Part shown: positions 39,079-45,853 of the stretch, piece by piece
Layout: each line of letters starts with the position of its first letter
Numbering within the stretch: the stretch's first letter is position 1
NCBI GenBank assembly: GCA_016783945.1
Contig: JADHVP010000006.1
Span: forward strand, 1 to 57,763
Direction: 5' to 3'
DNA length: 57,763 bases
Source: Ignavibacteria bacterium
Lineage (GTDB): Bacteria; Bacteroidota; Ignavibacteria; Tepidaquicellales; Tepidaquicellaceae
Position numbers and translations under genes: made by a program
The notes under the pieces: model-generated
The model's input: only the letters and a program-made list of their open reading frames with translations
Database searches by the model: none
Told to the model about the DNA's origin: nothing

Positions 39079-39141
39079 ATTATTTATTTTTATAATATTA
39101 TTTATTTAAACTTTAGTCTTTTTAATTTAATGGATTATTGT

Positions 39142-39891
39142 TTAGATTACTTTTGCTTCTTCCCTCAATAGCCTGACAAGCTCGGAAACATTCTCGACAC
39201 CCTCTTCAAAAATCTTACCCTGTGATTTTGTCGGTGGAAGATTCATAACGGATACTACAGTTCTATTACCGGAGTAGGTGGGTTCTTTTTCTTCGATCGG
39301 TTTTGATTTTGATGCCATGATACTCTTAAGGTTTGGATATCGAGGTTCATTTAAACCTTTCTGAGTACCAATGATTACGGGCATGTTTGCTTCGACGATT
39401 TCCTTTCCACCTTCTATTTCAGTTTCTGCGATAACTTTGTTATCCTGAATGTCTAATTTTACAACAACGTTTATCGAAGGGAGATCTAAAAGCTCACCAA
39501 CCATATTCGGGACAAGGAGACCATCAAAATCTATTGACTGCTTACCGAAGAAAATAATATCTGCATTCTGTTCTTTAAGAACATCTGCAAGATTTTTTGC
39601 AACAGTAAAAGAGTCAAAATCATTAGAATCTGTTTTTATTAGTATACCTTTATCAGCACCCATTTGAAATGCTTTCTTAATAGCTTCTTTTGATTTTTCA
39701 GTACCGTATGAAATGGCAATCACTTCACCACCATTTTTTTCTTTTAATTGAACAGCTTCTTCAACGGCATATTCATCAAAAGGATTTAGTACATAACTTA
39801 CACCGGAGTCGTCTATTGATATCTTTGTATCAGAGACTTTTACTTTTGTTGTACTATCCGGAACTAAAGATACGCATACAATAATTTTCAT
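39142..39891 (-). CDS. etfB: Electron transfer flavoprotein beta subunit
   Basis: 249 residues with the beta-subunit order: IIVCVSLVPDS, LNPFDEYAVEEAVQLKE, ADIIFFGKQSIDFDG, ASKSKPIEE. It binds AMP and supports the alpha-subunit FAD. It is the first gene of the etfBA pair. Confidence 0.95.
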   Translation of the reverse strand: MKIIVCVSLVPDSTTKVKVSDTKISIDDSGVSYVLNPFDEYAVEEAVQLKEKNGGEVIAISYGTEKSKEAIKKAFQMGADKGILIKTDSNDFDSFTVAKNLADVLKEQNADIIFFGKQSIDFDGLLVPNMVGELLDLPSINVVVKLDIQDNKVIAETEIEGGKEIVEANMPVIIGTQKGLNEPRYPNLKSIMASKSKPIEEKEPTYSGNRTVVSVMNLPPTKSQGKIFEEGVENVSELVRLLREEAKVI

Positions 39892-40057
39892 TTGAGATAT
39901 TATAATTATGAGTTAAAAAATTGAAAACACAATTTACGAATATAATCTTAAAAAATAAATTTAGAAATTAGTAAAACACTACTCTCGCATATTTTTCACA
40001 AAAGTGATTTCCCTTAACATTGAATAAGTTATTTAAATTATCTATATTGCTAAACAT

Positions 40058-40130
<73 letters not shown>

Positions 40131-40136
40131 CTAAAA

Positions 40137-40165
40137 GACCGGATTTATCAAGTCCGGTTTTTTTA
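40137..40165 (+). terminator. Terminator after initiator tRNA
   Basis: Stem ACCGGA (40138-40143) with TCCGGT (40153-40158), 9-base loop, followed by seven T and then AT-rich DNA. Confidence 0.88.
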
Positions 40166-40275
40166 TTTTGCTCCTTCTGTATTAGACTATCTCGAAGTAA
40201 ATCCTCTTACGTTAAATAGTACAAATTAATTTTCATACATTATTTTATTTTAGTCTTGATACTTATTATAAATAT

Positions 40276-40311
40276 CATAATATTGTTGTAGAATGATTAA
40301 ACAACAATATT
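40276..40311. promoter_or_regulatory. Distal operator-like inverted repeat for the TrmB-type gene
   Basis: AATATTGTTGT (40279-40289) and its exact reverse complement ACAACAATATT (40301-40311) are separated by 11 bases. The 18 bases CATAATATTGTTGTAGAA (40276-40293) are repeated exactly at 40490-40507, next to the gene's start. This suggests two binding sites for the same regulator. Confidence 0.7.
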
Positions 40312-40489
40312 ATTACTTAAGAATAGATCTCAAATATGTATGCGTTCTTTTAATCAACAGAATATTTATTAACAGATTTAGGATAACAATTAATAATATA
40401 ACATAATTAGAATTAGTTTTCTAATTTTAATTAAAGCCTGGAATTGATTGACTTTAAAAAATTTTTTCATTGACAATAAAAATTTAATT

Positions 40490-40520
40490 CATAATATTGT
40501 TGTAGAACCGTACAACAACA
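40490..40520. promoter_or_regulatory. Proximal operator-like repeat overlapping the TrmB-type gene start
   Basis: Second copy of CATAATATTGTTGTAGAA, with TTGTTGT (40497-40503) facing ACAACAA (40512-40518). It ends six bases before the ATG at 40526. This is strong reason to take that ATG as the start, because the longer TTG-started frame from 40448 would place the operator inside the gene. It probably mediates autoregulation. The spacing between half-sites is three bases shorter than in the distal copy. Confidence 0.7.
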
Positions 40521-40525
40521 CACAA

Positions 40526-41395
40526 ATGAAGCCCAAAGACCTGCAAGATAAACTTAAGCAATTAGGATTCACAGAAAAAGAATCGAAAGTATTCTTCGCT
40601 CTTTTGCCTGGCGAACAGATGAGCGCCTCAGAAGTCGCAAAAGAAGCAGGTATTCGAAGAACGGATGTTTATGATATATTAAAAGCATTCGTTACTAAAG
40701 GATACATTAATGAAATTGAAACAAGCTCTGTGCTTAAGTTTGAGATTATCAATCCACGTGTTGTATCAGACAAGATTCAAAATGATCTAAGAGTCAATCT
40801 CAACAAAGCTCTTAGAAATACTCAAAATCTGTTTACTGATATCCAACCATTATACAAAACAAAGACTATTGAAAGAAGTAAAACAAGTAATATTGAATTA
40901 ATCAGAGGGTACAACAGGCACAGGCATATCAGATTTTTTGAACTTATTACGAATTCTAGTAAAGAAATTTTAATGATGAATCGTTTAGAAGGACACATTT
41001 CTAAACAAGCTGATGAAGTTACTCAGGAGTTTTTGAAGCGGGGAGGTATTTATAAATCAATTTACGAAGTTAGTTTAAATTTTAAACTCGAAAAAGAAGA
41101 AAAGTGGTCTTCTGTTACATTAGAAGATTTTATCGATTTATGTAATTATTATGAAAAATGTGGAGAGCAAATTAAGTTAACGAAGATGCTTATTGCGAAC
41201 TTTACAGTTTTTGATAGGGAAATAGTTTTTTTGAATGTTCACGATAAGACAGTACCTAAACACAATAAGACAGATATTATTGTAAGGAATAAAGATTTTG
41301 CACAATTTATTGTAAATATTTTTGAACTTTGCTGGACGCAGTCATTCACAGTAGGTGAATTTGCTGAGATTTCGAATTTAAAAAAGAAGAAATAA
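40526..41395 (+). CDS. TrmB-type transcriptional regulator
   Basis: 289 residues from the ATG at 40526, chosen because the N-terminal sequence MKPKDLQDKLKQLGFTEKESKVFFALL starts the winged-helix domain and a repeat operator lies directly upstream. The first 85 residues are a TrmB-type winged helix (LGFTEKESKVFFALLPGEQMSASEVAKEAGIRRTDVYDILKAF). The C-terminal region has a possible ligand-binding domain of the PLD-like kind (LIRGYNRHRHIRFFELITNSSKEILMMN), usual for TrmB. The effector is unknown; sugars are known for archaeal relatives. The next gene downstream is the PIIPT peptide, 94 bases away. Confidence 0.82.
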   Translation: MKPKDLQDKLKQLGFTEKESKVFFALLPGEQMSASEVAKEAGIRRTDVYDILKAFVTKGYINEIETSSVLKFEIINPRVVSDKIQNDLRVNLNKALRNTQNLFTDIQPLYKTKTIERSKTSNIELIRGYNRHRHIRFFELITNSSKEILMMNRLEGHISKQADEVTQEFLKRGGIYKSIYEVSLNFKLEKEEKWSSVTLEDFIDLCNYYEKCGEQIKLTKMLIANFTVFDREIVFLNVHDKTVPKHNKTDIIVRNKDFAQFIVNIFELCWTQSFTVGEFAEISNLKKKK

Positions 41396-41489
41396 TTTTA
41401 AAAGAATTTAGTTTATTAAAACATTATAACCTCTATAAATAAAATAACTTAAACACATTTTCTTAAATAAACAAATAGGAGAAATTAAA

Positions 41490-41627
41490 ATGAAGACTTC
41501 TCAACAAAGAAAGCCAATAATTCCGACACATTGTAAACCGATTATACCGACTTACGATTGTCCGATTATTCCAACTTATGACGGTCCAATAATTCCGACT
41601 AACAATAGTCCGATTATTCCGACTTAA
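41490..41627 (+). CDS. Small peptide of five PIIPT octapeptide repeats
   Basis: 45 residues with a good Shine-Dalgarno sequence (AGGAG, 41477-41481). PIIPT occurs at residues 9, 17, 25, 33 and 41, exactly every eight residues, with variable triplets HCK, YDC, YDG and NNS between. All base differences among the five PIIPT copies (CCA/CCG, ATA/ATT, ACA/ACT) are at third codon positions and silent, so the amino acids are under selection and the frame is real. There is no signal peptide and no membrane segment. The N-terminal eight residues (MKTSQQRK) are a short basic leader. It follows the TrmB-type regulator and precedes the T9SS gene by 62 bases without a terminator. The T9SS protein itself contains PIIPSFNS. 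Function unknown. Confidence 0.8.
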   Translation: MKTSQQRKPIIPTHCKPIIPTYDCPIIPTYDGPIIPTNNSPIIPT

Positions 41628-41689
41628 GTATACCAAGAAGAAAACACTTTTAAAAATTCTTAAAAATTATTTTATAAAGGAAAATCAAA

Positions 41690-42667
41690 ATGATAGCAAG
41701 AAATATTAATTATTTATTAAAAAGCTTTTTAGCAATTATAGTCGTTCTCTTCTTTTTTAATAACGGCTATTCAACTGTCATAAGCGGAACAGCAATGTAT
41801 TCAAATACAAATGAACCTGTACCTAGTGGTTATGTTGAAATATTATATATTGATGATATAACAGGGGAAACAGTATTATTGGGAGCTTATGTAATACAGA
41901 CTGATGGTCAATTTAATTTTACAGTAAATACAACAGATTCAATTTTTGCAATAATTTATCCAAGTGATCCTGAAGAAGAATTAGATTTTATTCCTACCTA
42001 TTTTCCGAATAAAATCAATTGGGAACTAGCAAATTTCATAATTCCTAACGGAAGTACAATGGATATTGAAATATTTTGCGAATACAGAGGTGAAGCTCCA
42101 ATAATTCCATCGTTCAATTCATACACTGTTACGGGTAAAGTAACTTCCAGTAATTTTGATGAAGTTTCAAGAGCCACGGTTATAGTTATGCAGGATGGTA
42201 ATGCATTCACATGCGGAATAACAGATGAAGATGGAAATTACACTGTAAACGTACCCCCCGGAGAATTTGACATATACGTTGATAAATTAGGATATGTCAG
42301 CGATACTAAATCAATTTCAGCAGCAGGTTCGAACGATGCACCAATCAATGTAGATTTTTCAATAAGAAAACCAGGTGAAGATAACTTTAAAAATACAACA
42401 CCTGTGAACTTTAAGTTATCTCAGAACTACCCGAATCCGTTTAACCCAGCAACTACTATAAATTTTGACATTCCTGTGAACGGTAATGTAACATTGCAGG
42501 TCTTCGACCTTTCTGGTAGGGAAGTCGATGTTTTGATAAATGAATTCAGAACCGAAGGTACATACAGCGTCAACTTTAACGGAGAAAGTTATTCGAGTGG
42601 TGTTTACTTCTATAGACTGACAGTAAACAATTTCACTGATACAAAGAAAATGTTACTAATAAAATAA
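41690..42667 (+). CDS. T9SS cargo with carboxypeptidase-regulatory-like domain
   Basis: 325 residues: a signal peptide ending NNGYS, an N-terminal beta domain (GTAMYSNTNEPVPSGYVEILYID), a linker containing PIIPSFNS, a CarboxypepD-reg/carbohydrate-binding-like domain (VTGKVTSSNFDEVSRATVIV ... GNYTVNVPPGEFDIYVDKLGY), and a type A sorting domain (NYPNPFNPATTINFD ... SSGVYFYRLTVNN). It probably adheres to or coats the cell surface. It has a Shine-Dalgarno AAAGGA and lies 62 bases after the PIIPT peptide, so the two are likely co-transcribed. A GC-richer hairpin (42685-42705) follows. Confidence 0.85.
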   Translation: MIARNINYLLKSFLAIIVVLFFFNNGYSTVISGTAMYSNTNEPVPSGYVEILYIDDITGETVLLGAYVIQTDGQFNFTVNTTDSIFAIIYPSDPEEELDFIPTYFPNKINWELANFIIPNGSTMDIEIFCEYRGEAPIIPSFNSYTVTGKVTSSNFDEVSRATVIVMQDGNAFTCGITDEDGNYTVNVPPGEFDIYVDKLGYVSDTKSISAAGSNDAPINVDFSIRKPGEDNFKNTTPVNFKLSQNYPNPFNPATTINFDIPVNGNVTLQVFDLSGREVDVLINEFRTEGTYSVNFNGESYSSGVYFYRLTVNNFTDTKKMLLIK

Positions 42668-42684
42668 TTTATTAGTTTAATAGT

Positions 42685-42705
42685 AATCCGCCTATGGCGT
42701 GGATT
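42685..42705 (+). terminator. Weak hairpin after the T9SS gene
   Basis: AATCC-GCC-TAT-GGC-GT-GGATT forms an 8-bp stem with a two-base bulge, 18 bases after the stop. There is no good T-run, so it may only partly end transcription into the DUF4160-like genes. Confidence 0.4.
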
Positions 42706-42748
42706 CTCGTAAAATAATTTTATTTAATTAAACTTAAATTCATTTGCT

Positions 42749-43009
42749 ATGAATTACATAAGCCAACATAAGGATATAAAAATATTGATGAAAGACGGAC
42801 GGATATGCGAAACAAATTATCCGCACTTTCAAGTTGATTATCGAGGGCTTATAGCAAAATTCTCTTTTGATTTAAGTTTGGTAGAAGGAAGATTACCCGT
42901 CGATGTTATGTTGTATGTCCTTGACTGGACACAAAGACATCAGGATGAATTAAGCGATAATTGGAAGCGTCTGCAAAAAAAAGAGCTGTTAATGGAAATT
43001 AATTGTTAA
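42749..43009 (+). CDS. DUF4160-like small protein, copy 1
   Basis: 86 residues. The pattern HKDIKILM, YPHFQVDYRG (25-34), FSFDLSLVEGRLPVDVMLYVLDWTQRHQDELSDNWKRL matches the DUF4160 layout (DIKIxM, PHFHxxY, GxLP, W at the end). DUF4160 genes are often next to DUF2442 and are thought to be toxin-antitoxin-like, but no DUF2442 partner is seen here. It is the first of three tandem paralogues. There is no clear Shine-Dalgarno sequence. Confidence 0.72.
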   Translation: MNYISQHKDIKILMKDGRICETNYPHFQVDYRGLIAKFSFDLSLVEGRLPVDVMLYVLDWTQRHQDELSDNWKRLQKKELLMEINC

Positions 43010-43018
43010 TCAATTAGT

Positions 43019-43267
43019 ATGTGCTTAAATGAATACCAGGACATAAAGATCTCTATTAAAGGTGAAAAGTTTCACTCAACCTATTATCCTCATTTCGAAG
43101 TTGATTACAGGGGGATGATAAAAGCGAAATTTTCATTCGACTTGAGTATTATTGAGGGCAGACTTCCGGTTGATGTTATATTGTACGTTCTTGATTGGGC
43201 AAGTCATAATCAAGATGTATTAGAAAGTAATTGGAAATCTTTAGTAAACGGTAATACCATACACTAA
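43019..43267 (+). CDS. DUF4160-like small protein, copy 2
   Basis: 82 residues, clearly a paralogue of copy 1: YQDIKISI, YYPHFEVDYRG, KFSFDLSIIEGRLPVDVILYVLDWASHNQDVLESNW. The start is nine bases after the copy 1 stop. It begins MCLNEY, unlike copy 1 but like copy 3, so copies 2 and 3 share the same N-terminal start. Confidence 0.72.
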   Translation: MCLNEYQDIKISIKGEKFHSTYYPHFEVDYRGMIKAKFSFDLSIIEGRLPVDVILYVLDWASHNQDVLESNWKSLVNGNTIH

Positions 43268-43297
43268 AGATTCACAAAATTTATAATGTAAGATTCA

Positions 43298-43552
43298 ATG
43301 TGCTTAAAAGAATATAAAGACATAAAAATTTTCATGAAGGTAGATAATAAAATTTACAACATTATTCATCCTCATATCATTGTAGATTACAAAGGGGTGA
43401 TTTCAAAAATATCACTCGATTTTTCGATGATACAAGGTCACCTTCCTATCGAAGTGAAGCTTTATGTTCTTGACTGGACGCTAAACAATAAAAAGGATTT
43501 GATGGACAAGTGGAAGATTTTAACAAATCTAAGAAATAACAAAGCAGCGTAA
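43298..43552 (+). CDS. DUF4160-like small protein, copy 3
   Basis: 84 residues, the most diverged paralogue: YKDIKIFM, HPHIIVDYKG where the family His-Phe becomes His-Ile, ISLDFSMIQGHLPIEVKLYVLDWTLNNKKDLMDKW. The conserved LYVLDW and terminal W are kept. It closes the tandem set and is followed after 114 bases by a terminator. Confidence 0.72.
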   Translation: MCLKEYKDIKIFMKVDNKIYNIIHPHIIVDYKGVISKISLDFSMIQGHLPIEVKLYVLDWTLNNKKDLMDKWKILTNLRNNKAA

Positions 43553-43666
43553 AGAGAGGGTAATTTCTAAATTTAGTTCTTTAATCTTGAGTATCTAACG
43601 AGTATACATAGACAACGAATTGTTATTTTCATTTCATTTCTTTTCCTTTCGATTAAAGGAAAAACG

Positions 43667-43703
43667 AAACCCTCTTTCAGTGTAGTGTCAGAGGGTTTTT
43701 GTT
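43667..43703 (+). terminator. Terminator after the DUF4160-like set
   Basis: AAACCCTC (43667-43674) pairs with GAGGGTTT (43691-43698) around a 16-base loop and is followed by a T-rich run. It probably ends the peptide, T9SS and DUF4160 transcript. Confidence 0.8.
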
Positions 43704-43730
43704 TTTAATTGAGTTTTATAAAGAATTAAA

Positions 43731-43835
43731 ATGGATAAGAAAAATAAAATATCAATCATAAAGCAATACTTAAAATATTTACAAACTGGTTTCTTTGAAC
43801 CAGAAACCCATATATTAATCTTAAAATCTTACTGA
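43731..43835 (+). CDS. Possible 34-residue leader ORF
   Basis: An ATG frame of 34 codons (starts MDKKNKISIIKQYLKYL) ends two bases before the ATG of the next gene, an arrangement that fits translational coupling. It contains GFFEPETHILILKSY at its end. No family is recognised and no Shine-Dalgarno sequence is clear. It could be a leader peptide, a small protein, or chance. Confidence 0.35.
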   Translation: MDKKNKISIIKQYLKYLQTGFFEPETHILILKSY

Positions 43836-43837
43836 AA

Positions 43838-44155
43838 ATGGGAGTAATTCTTAAAGGAAAAAGCGGTAAACAATATATTTTCGAAGGTCCATATAAAATG
43901 AAGTCTCATTTATATAACGAACCGGGCGTTTTGGCATTTATTTGTGAAAACGGAAAAGGAACTAATTTAAAATACCTAAGCAAAGCCGATAGAGTCTATG
44001 AAAGTCTATTCAAAGAAGAAGAGATCGAGATCAAGTTAAGACAGAGTTACAATGATTTCAACTATGCCGTTTTTTATACAACAAATGAAAATGTTCTTTC
44101 GCGGGAGCAAATAATCAAAGATATTAAAGAGCATTATGACCTGATGATGGAATAA
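43838..44155 (+). CDS. Small protein, possible degenerate GIY-YIG-like family member
   Basis: 105 residues. YIFEGPYKMKSHLYNEPGVLAFICENGK followed by YAVFYTTNENVLSREQIIKDIKEHYD resembles in order a group of GIY-YIG-type hypothetical proteins (GPxxxxxxLxxxxGVYxIxC ... YAVxYTxxxxxxxRxxIExxIRxxYD). The catalytic tyrosines and the later Arg of GIY-YIG are not obvious, so activity is uncertain. It is 42 bases ahead of the HNH nuclease gene, which may be its partner. Function unknown. Confidence 0.5.
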   Translation: MGVILKGKSGKQYIFEGPYKMKSHLYNEPGVLAFICENGKGTNLKYLSKADRVYESLFKEEEIEIKLRQSYNDFNYAVFYTTNENVLSREQIIKDIKEHYDLMME

Positions 44156-44197
44156 AGTTTTTCTAAAAATATATTTTTAATTCAGGAGGATATAAAT

Positions 44198-44575
44198 ATG
44201 ATTTGGGAATTCAAATGTCCGGTTTGTAAAGAGTGGAAGGAAATTGATTGGGATAGAAAAGACATAAAACATACCTGCCATAAGATGCGTGAATCGTATT
44301 ATCCACCTAATCCAGCAAAACAGCATGATGCATACCTTGATACACACAACTGGACAATCGAGATGGAAGAAATCGTCGTGAAGTTGAGGGGTGAATGCTG
44401 TGTAGTACCGGGGTGTATCAAACGATACCAGACTCTTGACCACAGGATACCGTACTCAGAAGGAGGTAGAACAAGTGTCGAGAATTTTTTCCCGATGTGT
44501 TACGAGCACAACGATGCAAAGGGCGACATGGATTATGACGACTGGCTTGCGGAATACTACCGCAAGATTAATTAG
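44198..44575 (+). CDS. HNH endonuclease
   Basis: 125 residues with a strong ribosome-binding site (CAGGAGG). The C-terminal part is a zinc-supported HNH motif: ECCVVPGC (Cys67, Cys68, Cys73), DHRIPYSEGG (catalytic His82), VENFFPMCYEHNDAKGD (Asn96, Cys101, His104). An N-terminal zinc-ribbon-like pair (CPVC at 7-10, CH near 27-28) may help bind DNA. It probably cuts or nicks DNA and could be mobile or part of a defence locus. A truncated host-type gene follows at 44637. Confidence 0.85.
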   Translation: MIWEFKCPVCKEWKEIDWDRKDIKHTCHKMRESYYPPNPAKQHDAYLDTHNWTIEMEEIVVKLRGECCVVPGCIKRYQTLDHRIPYSEGGRTSVENFFPMCYEHNDAKGDMDYDDWLAEYYRKIN

Positions 44576-44636
44576 GTAATACAGGAATTCTTAAGAAAAT
44601 TCGCAGATATTGTGATTTTACAGACGAAAATCGTCA

Positions 44637-44870
44637 TTGTATAGAAGGAGAAAATTATTTTACTCTTGGATGAGACGGCAAAATACGTACAACGTCTTTG
44701 GCAGGAAGTATGCTTCGGGTAGTGATTTTGCGTTGATGGCGGGTACAGATCAGTCGAAGGTGGACATAAAAGGACTCGACCCGGGTGTTAAGTATGATTT
44801 CTATGTTGTAGGCGTAAAAGAGAACCAACCCGGTCCGCCAAGCGAGACTATTGTCGTGAAAGCTGGATGA
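44637..44870 (+). pseudogene. Truncated 3' remnant of a fibronectin-III-like gene
   Basis: About 66 residues correspond to the C-terminal end of the protein at 31248: FGRKYASGSDFALMAGTDQ, IKGLDPGVKYDFYVVGVKENQPGPPSET. The helical N-terminal two thirds are missing. The frame opens only with a TTG and has no proper ribosome-binding site. It lies 61 bases after the HNH nuclease gene, so a rearrangement linked to that gene may have removed the 5' part. Confidence 0.7.
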
Positions 44871-44889
44871 TGATGAATTAGTAATCTCT

Positions 44890-44930
44890 CTTGCTCCCCG
44901 CTTCGGCGGGGCGTGGGGGAGGGGATTTAG
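44890..44930. repeat. GC-rich hairpin element with TTCG loop
   Basis: CCCCGC-TTCG-GCGGGG (44896-44911) is a perfect stem with a stable UUCG-type tetraloop, followed by a G-rich tail (GTGGGGGAGGGG). It stands out in AT-rich DNA and resembles scattered intergenic GC hairpins of this bacterial group. It could also stop transcription after the pseudogene. Confidence 0.6.
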
Positions 44931-44983
44931 GTGTATTATGTTTTGGGCAAAGATAGTAATTTTATAAAATTAAAAGATAAGTT

Positions 44984-45805
44984 ATGGGAATACAATATAA
45001 ATGTGACAAAAGAAACACAGTTCATATTAAATCAGACAGCAAATATTATGCATTAGGATTTGATTTATATCGTATTGAAAAAGAAGGTATAAAAATACCT
45101 TTAATTAATAATGCACCAAATATCATTGCTTTATTATTAAATATATCTGATAGAGCTTTAGAGCGTGCAGTGAAAATCTATGATAAAGATTTGTTACCAA
45201 CATTAAGTTTAGCAGGTGAAGATTTTGAGAAACATTATTCTTTTACACACAAGAAACACACAGAACTTGAATTTGATCTGTATGAGAATTTGTTTGTTTC
45301 AATTGTATTTGCTTATTCTGCTGTTGAAGCATTTGTAAATAATTTGATTCCAAAAGATTTTAAATACAAAGCGGATTATAAAAGAGGAGGTACGTCTGCT
45401 ACTCTAATTTGCGATACGGAATATATCGGAAAAAATTATTCTGTAGAAGAAAAGATAAATGCAATCCTACCCTTATTATATAGATATGATATCAATTCCT
45501 TTAAGAAAGATAAATCTGAGGAAAAGATTTGTTGGGAAAAGTTTAAAAGGTTAATTGAATACAGACATAAAATTATACACCCTAAAACAAAAATATCTAA
45601 GTTAAAGAAGTTTTCTCAAATTAGATTTATAGCAGATATCTTTATTGATGGTATAAATAAAGAAATCACAAAACCAGCTAGAGATTTAATAAAAATTTTA
45701 TGTAAAAAAGTCTATAATTCACCTGAGGAAGTAATAAAATCTCCTCACATTCCATATGAATTCGCAGAGGAACTACCAAAATTTCAGAATTACGAACTGT
45801 TTTAA
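44984..45805 (+). CDS. HEPN-like domain protein
   Basis: 273 residues, all helical in character. The middle has a hydrophobic helix FVSIVFAYSAVEAFVNNLI with Glu115, and later FKRLIEYRHKIIHPKT, which contains the R-x4-H motif (Arg194, His199) of HEPN ribonucleases. A missing signal peptide places it in the cytoplasm. HEPN proteins often serve as RNA-cutting toxins or abortive-infection effectors. The next gene, 48 bases on, encodes a membrane-anchored protein. The toxin role is inference. Confidence 0.6.
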   Translation: MGIQYKCDKRNTVHIKSDSKYYALGFDLYRIEKEGIKIPLINNAPNIIALLLNISDRALERAVKIYDKDLLPTLSLAGEDFEKHYSFTHKKHTELEFDLYENLFVSIVFAYSAVEAFVNNLIPKDFKYKADYKRGGTSATLICDTEYIGKNYSVEEKINAILPLLYRYDINSFKKDKSEEKICWEKFKRLIEYRHKIIHPKTKISKLKKFSQIRFIADIFIDGINKEITKPARDLIKILCKKVYNSPEEVIKSPHIPYEFAEELPKFQNYELF

Positions 45806-45853
45806 ACTTTATTTTATTAAAAAAATATTTAATGAATATTAAAATTATTTATA

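Noticed and set aside
40448-40525. TTG-started N-terminal extension of the TrmB-type gene
   Set aside because: The extension contains the operator repeat, and the normal family start begins at the ATG at 40526.
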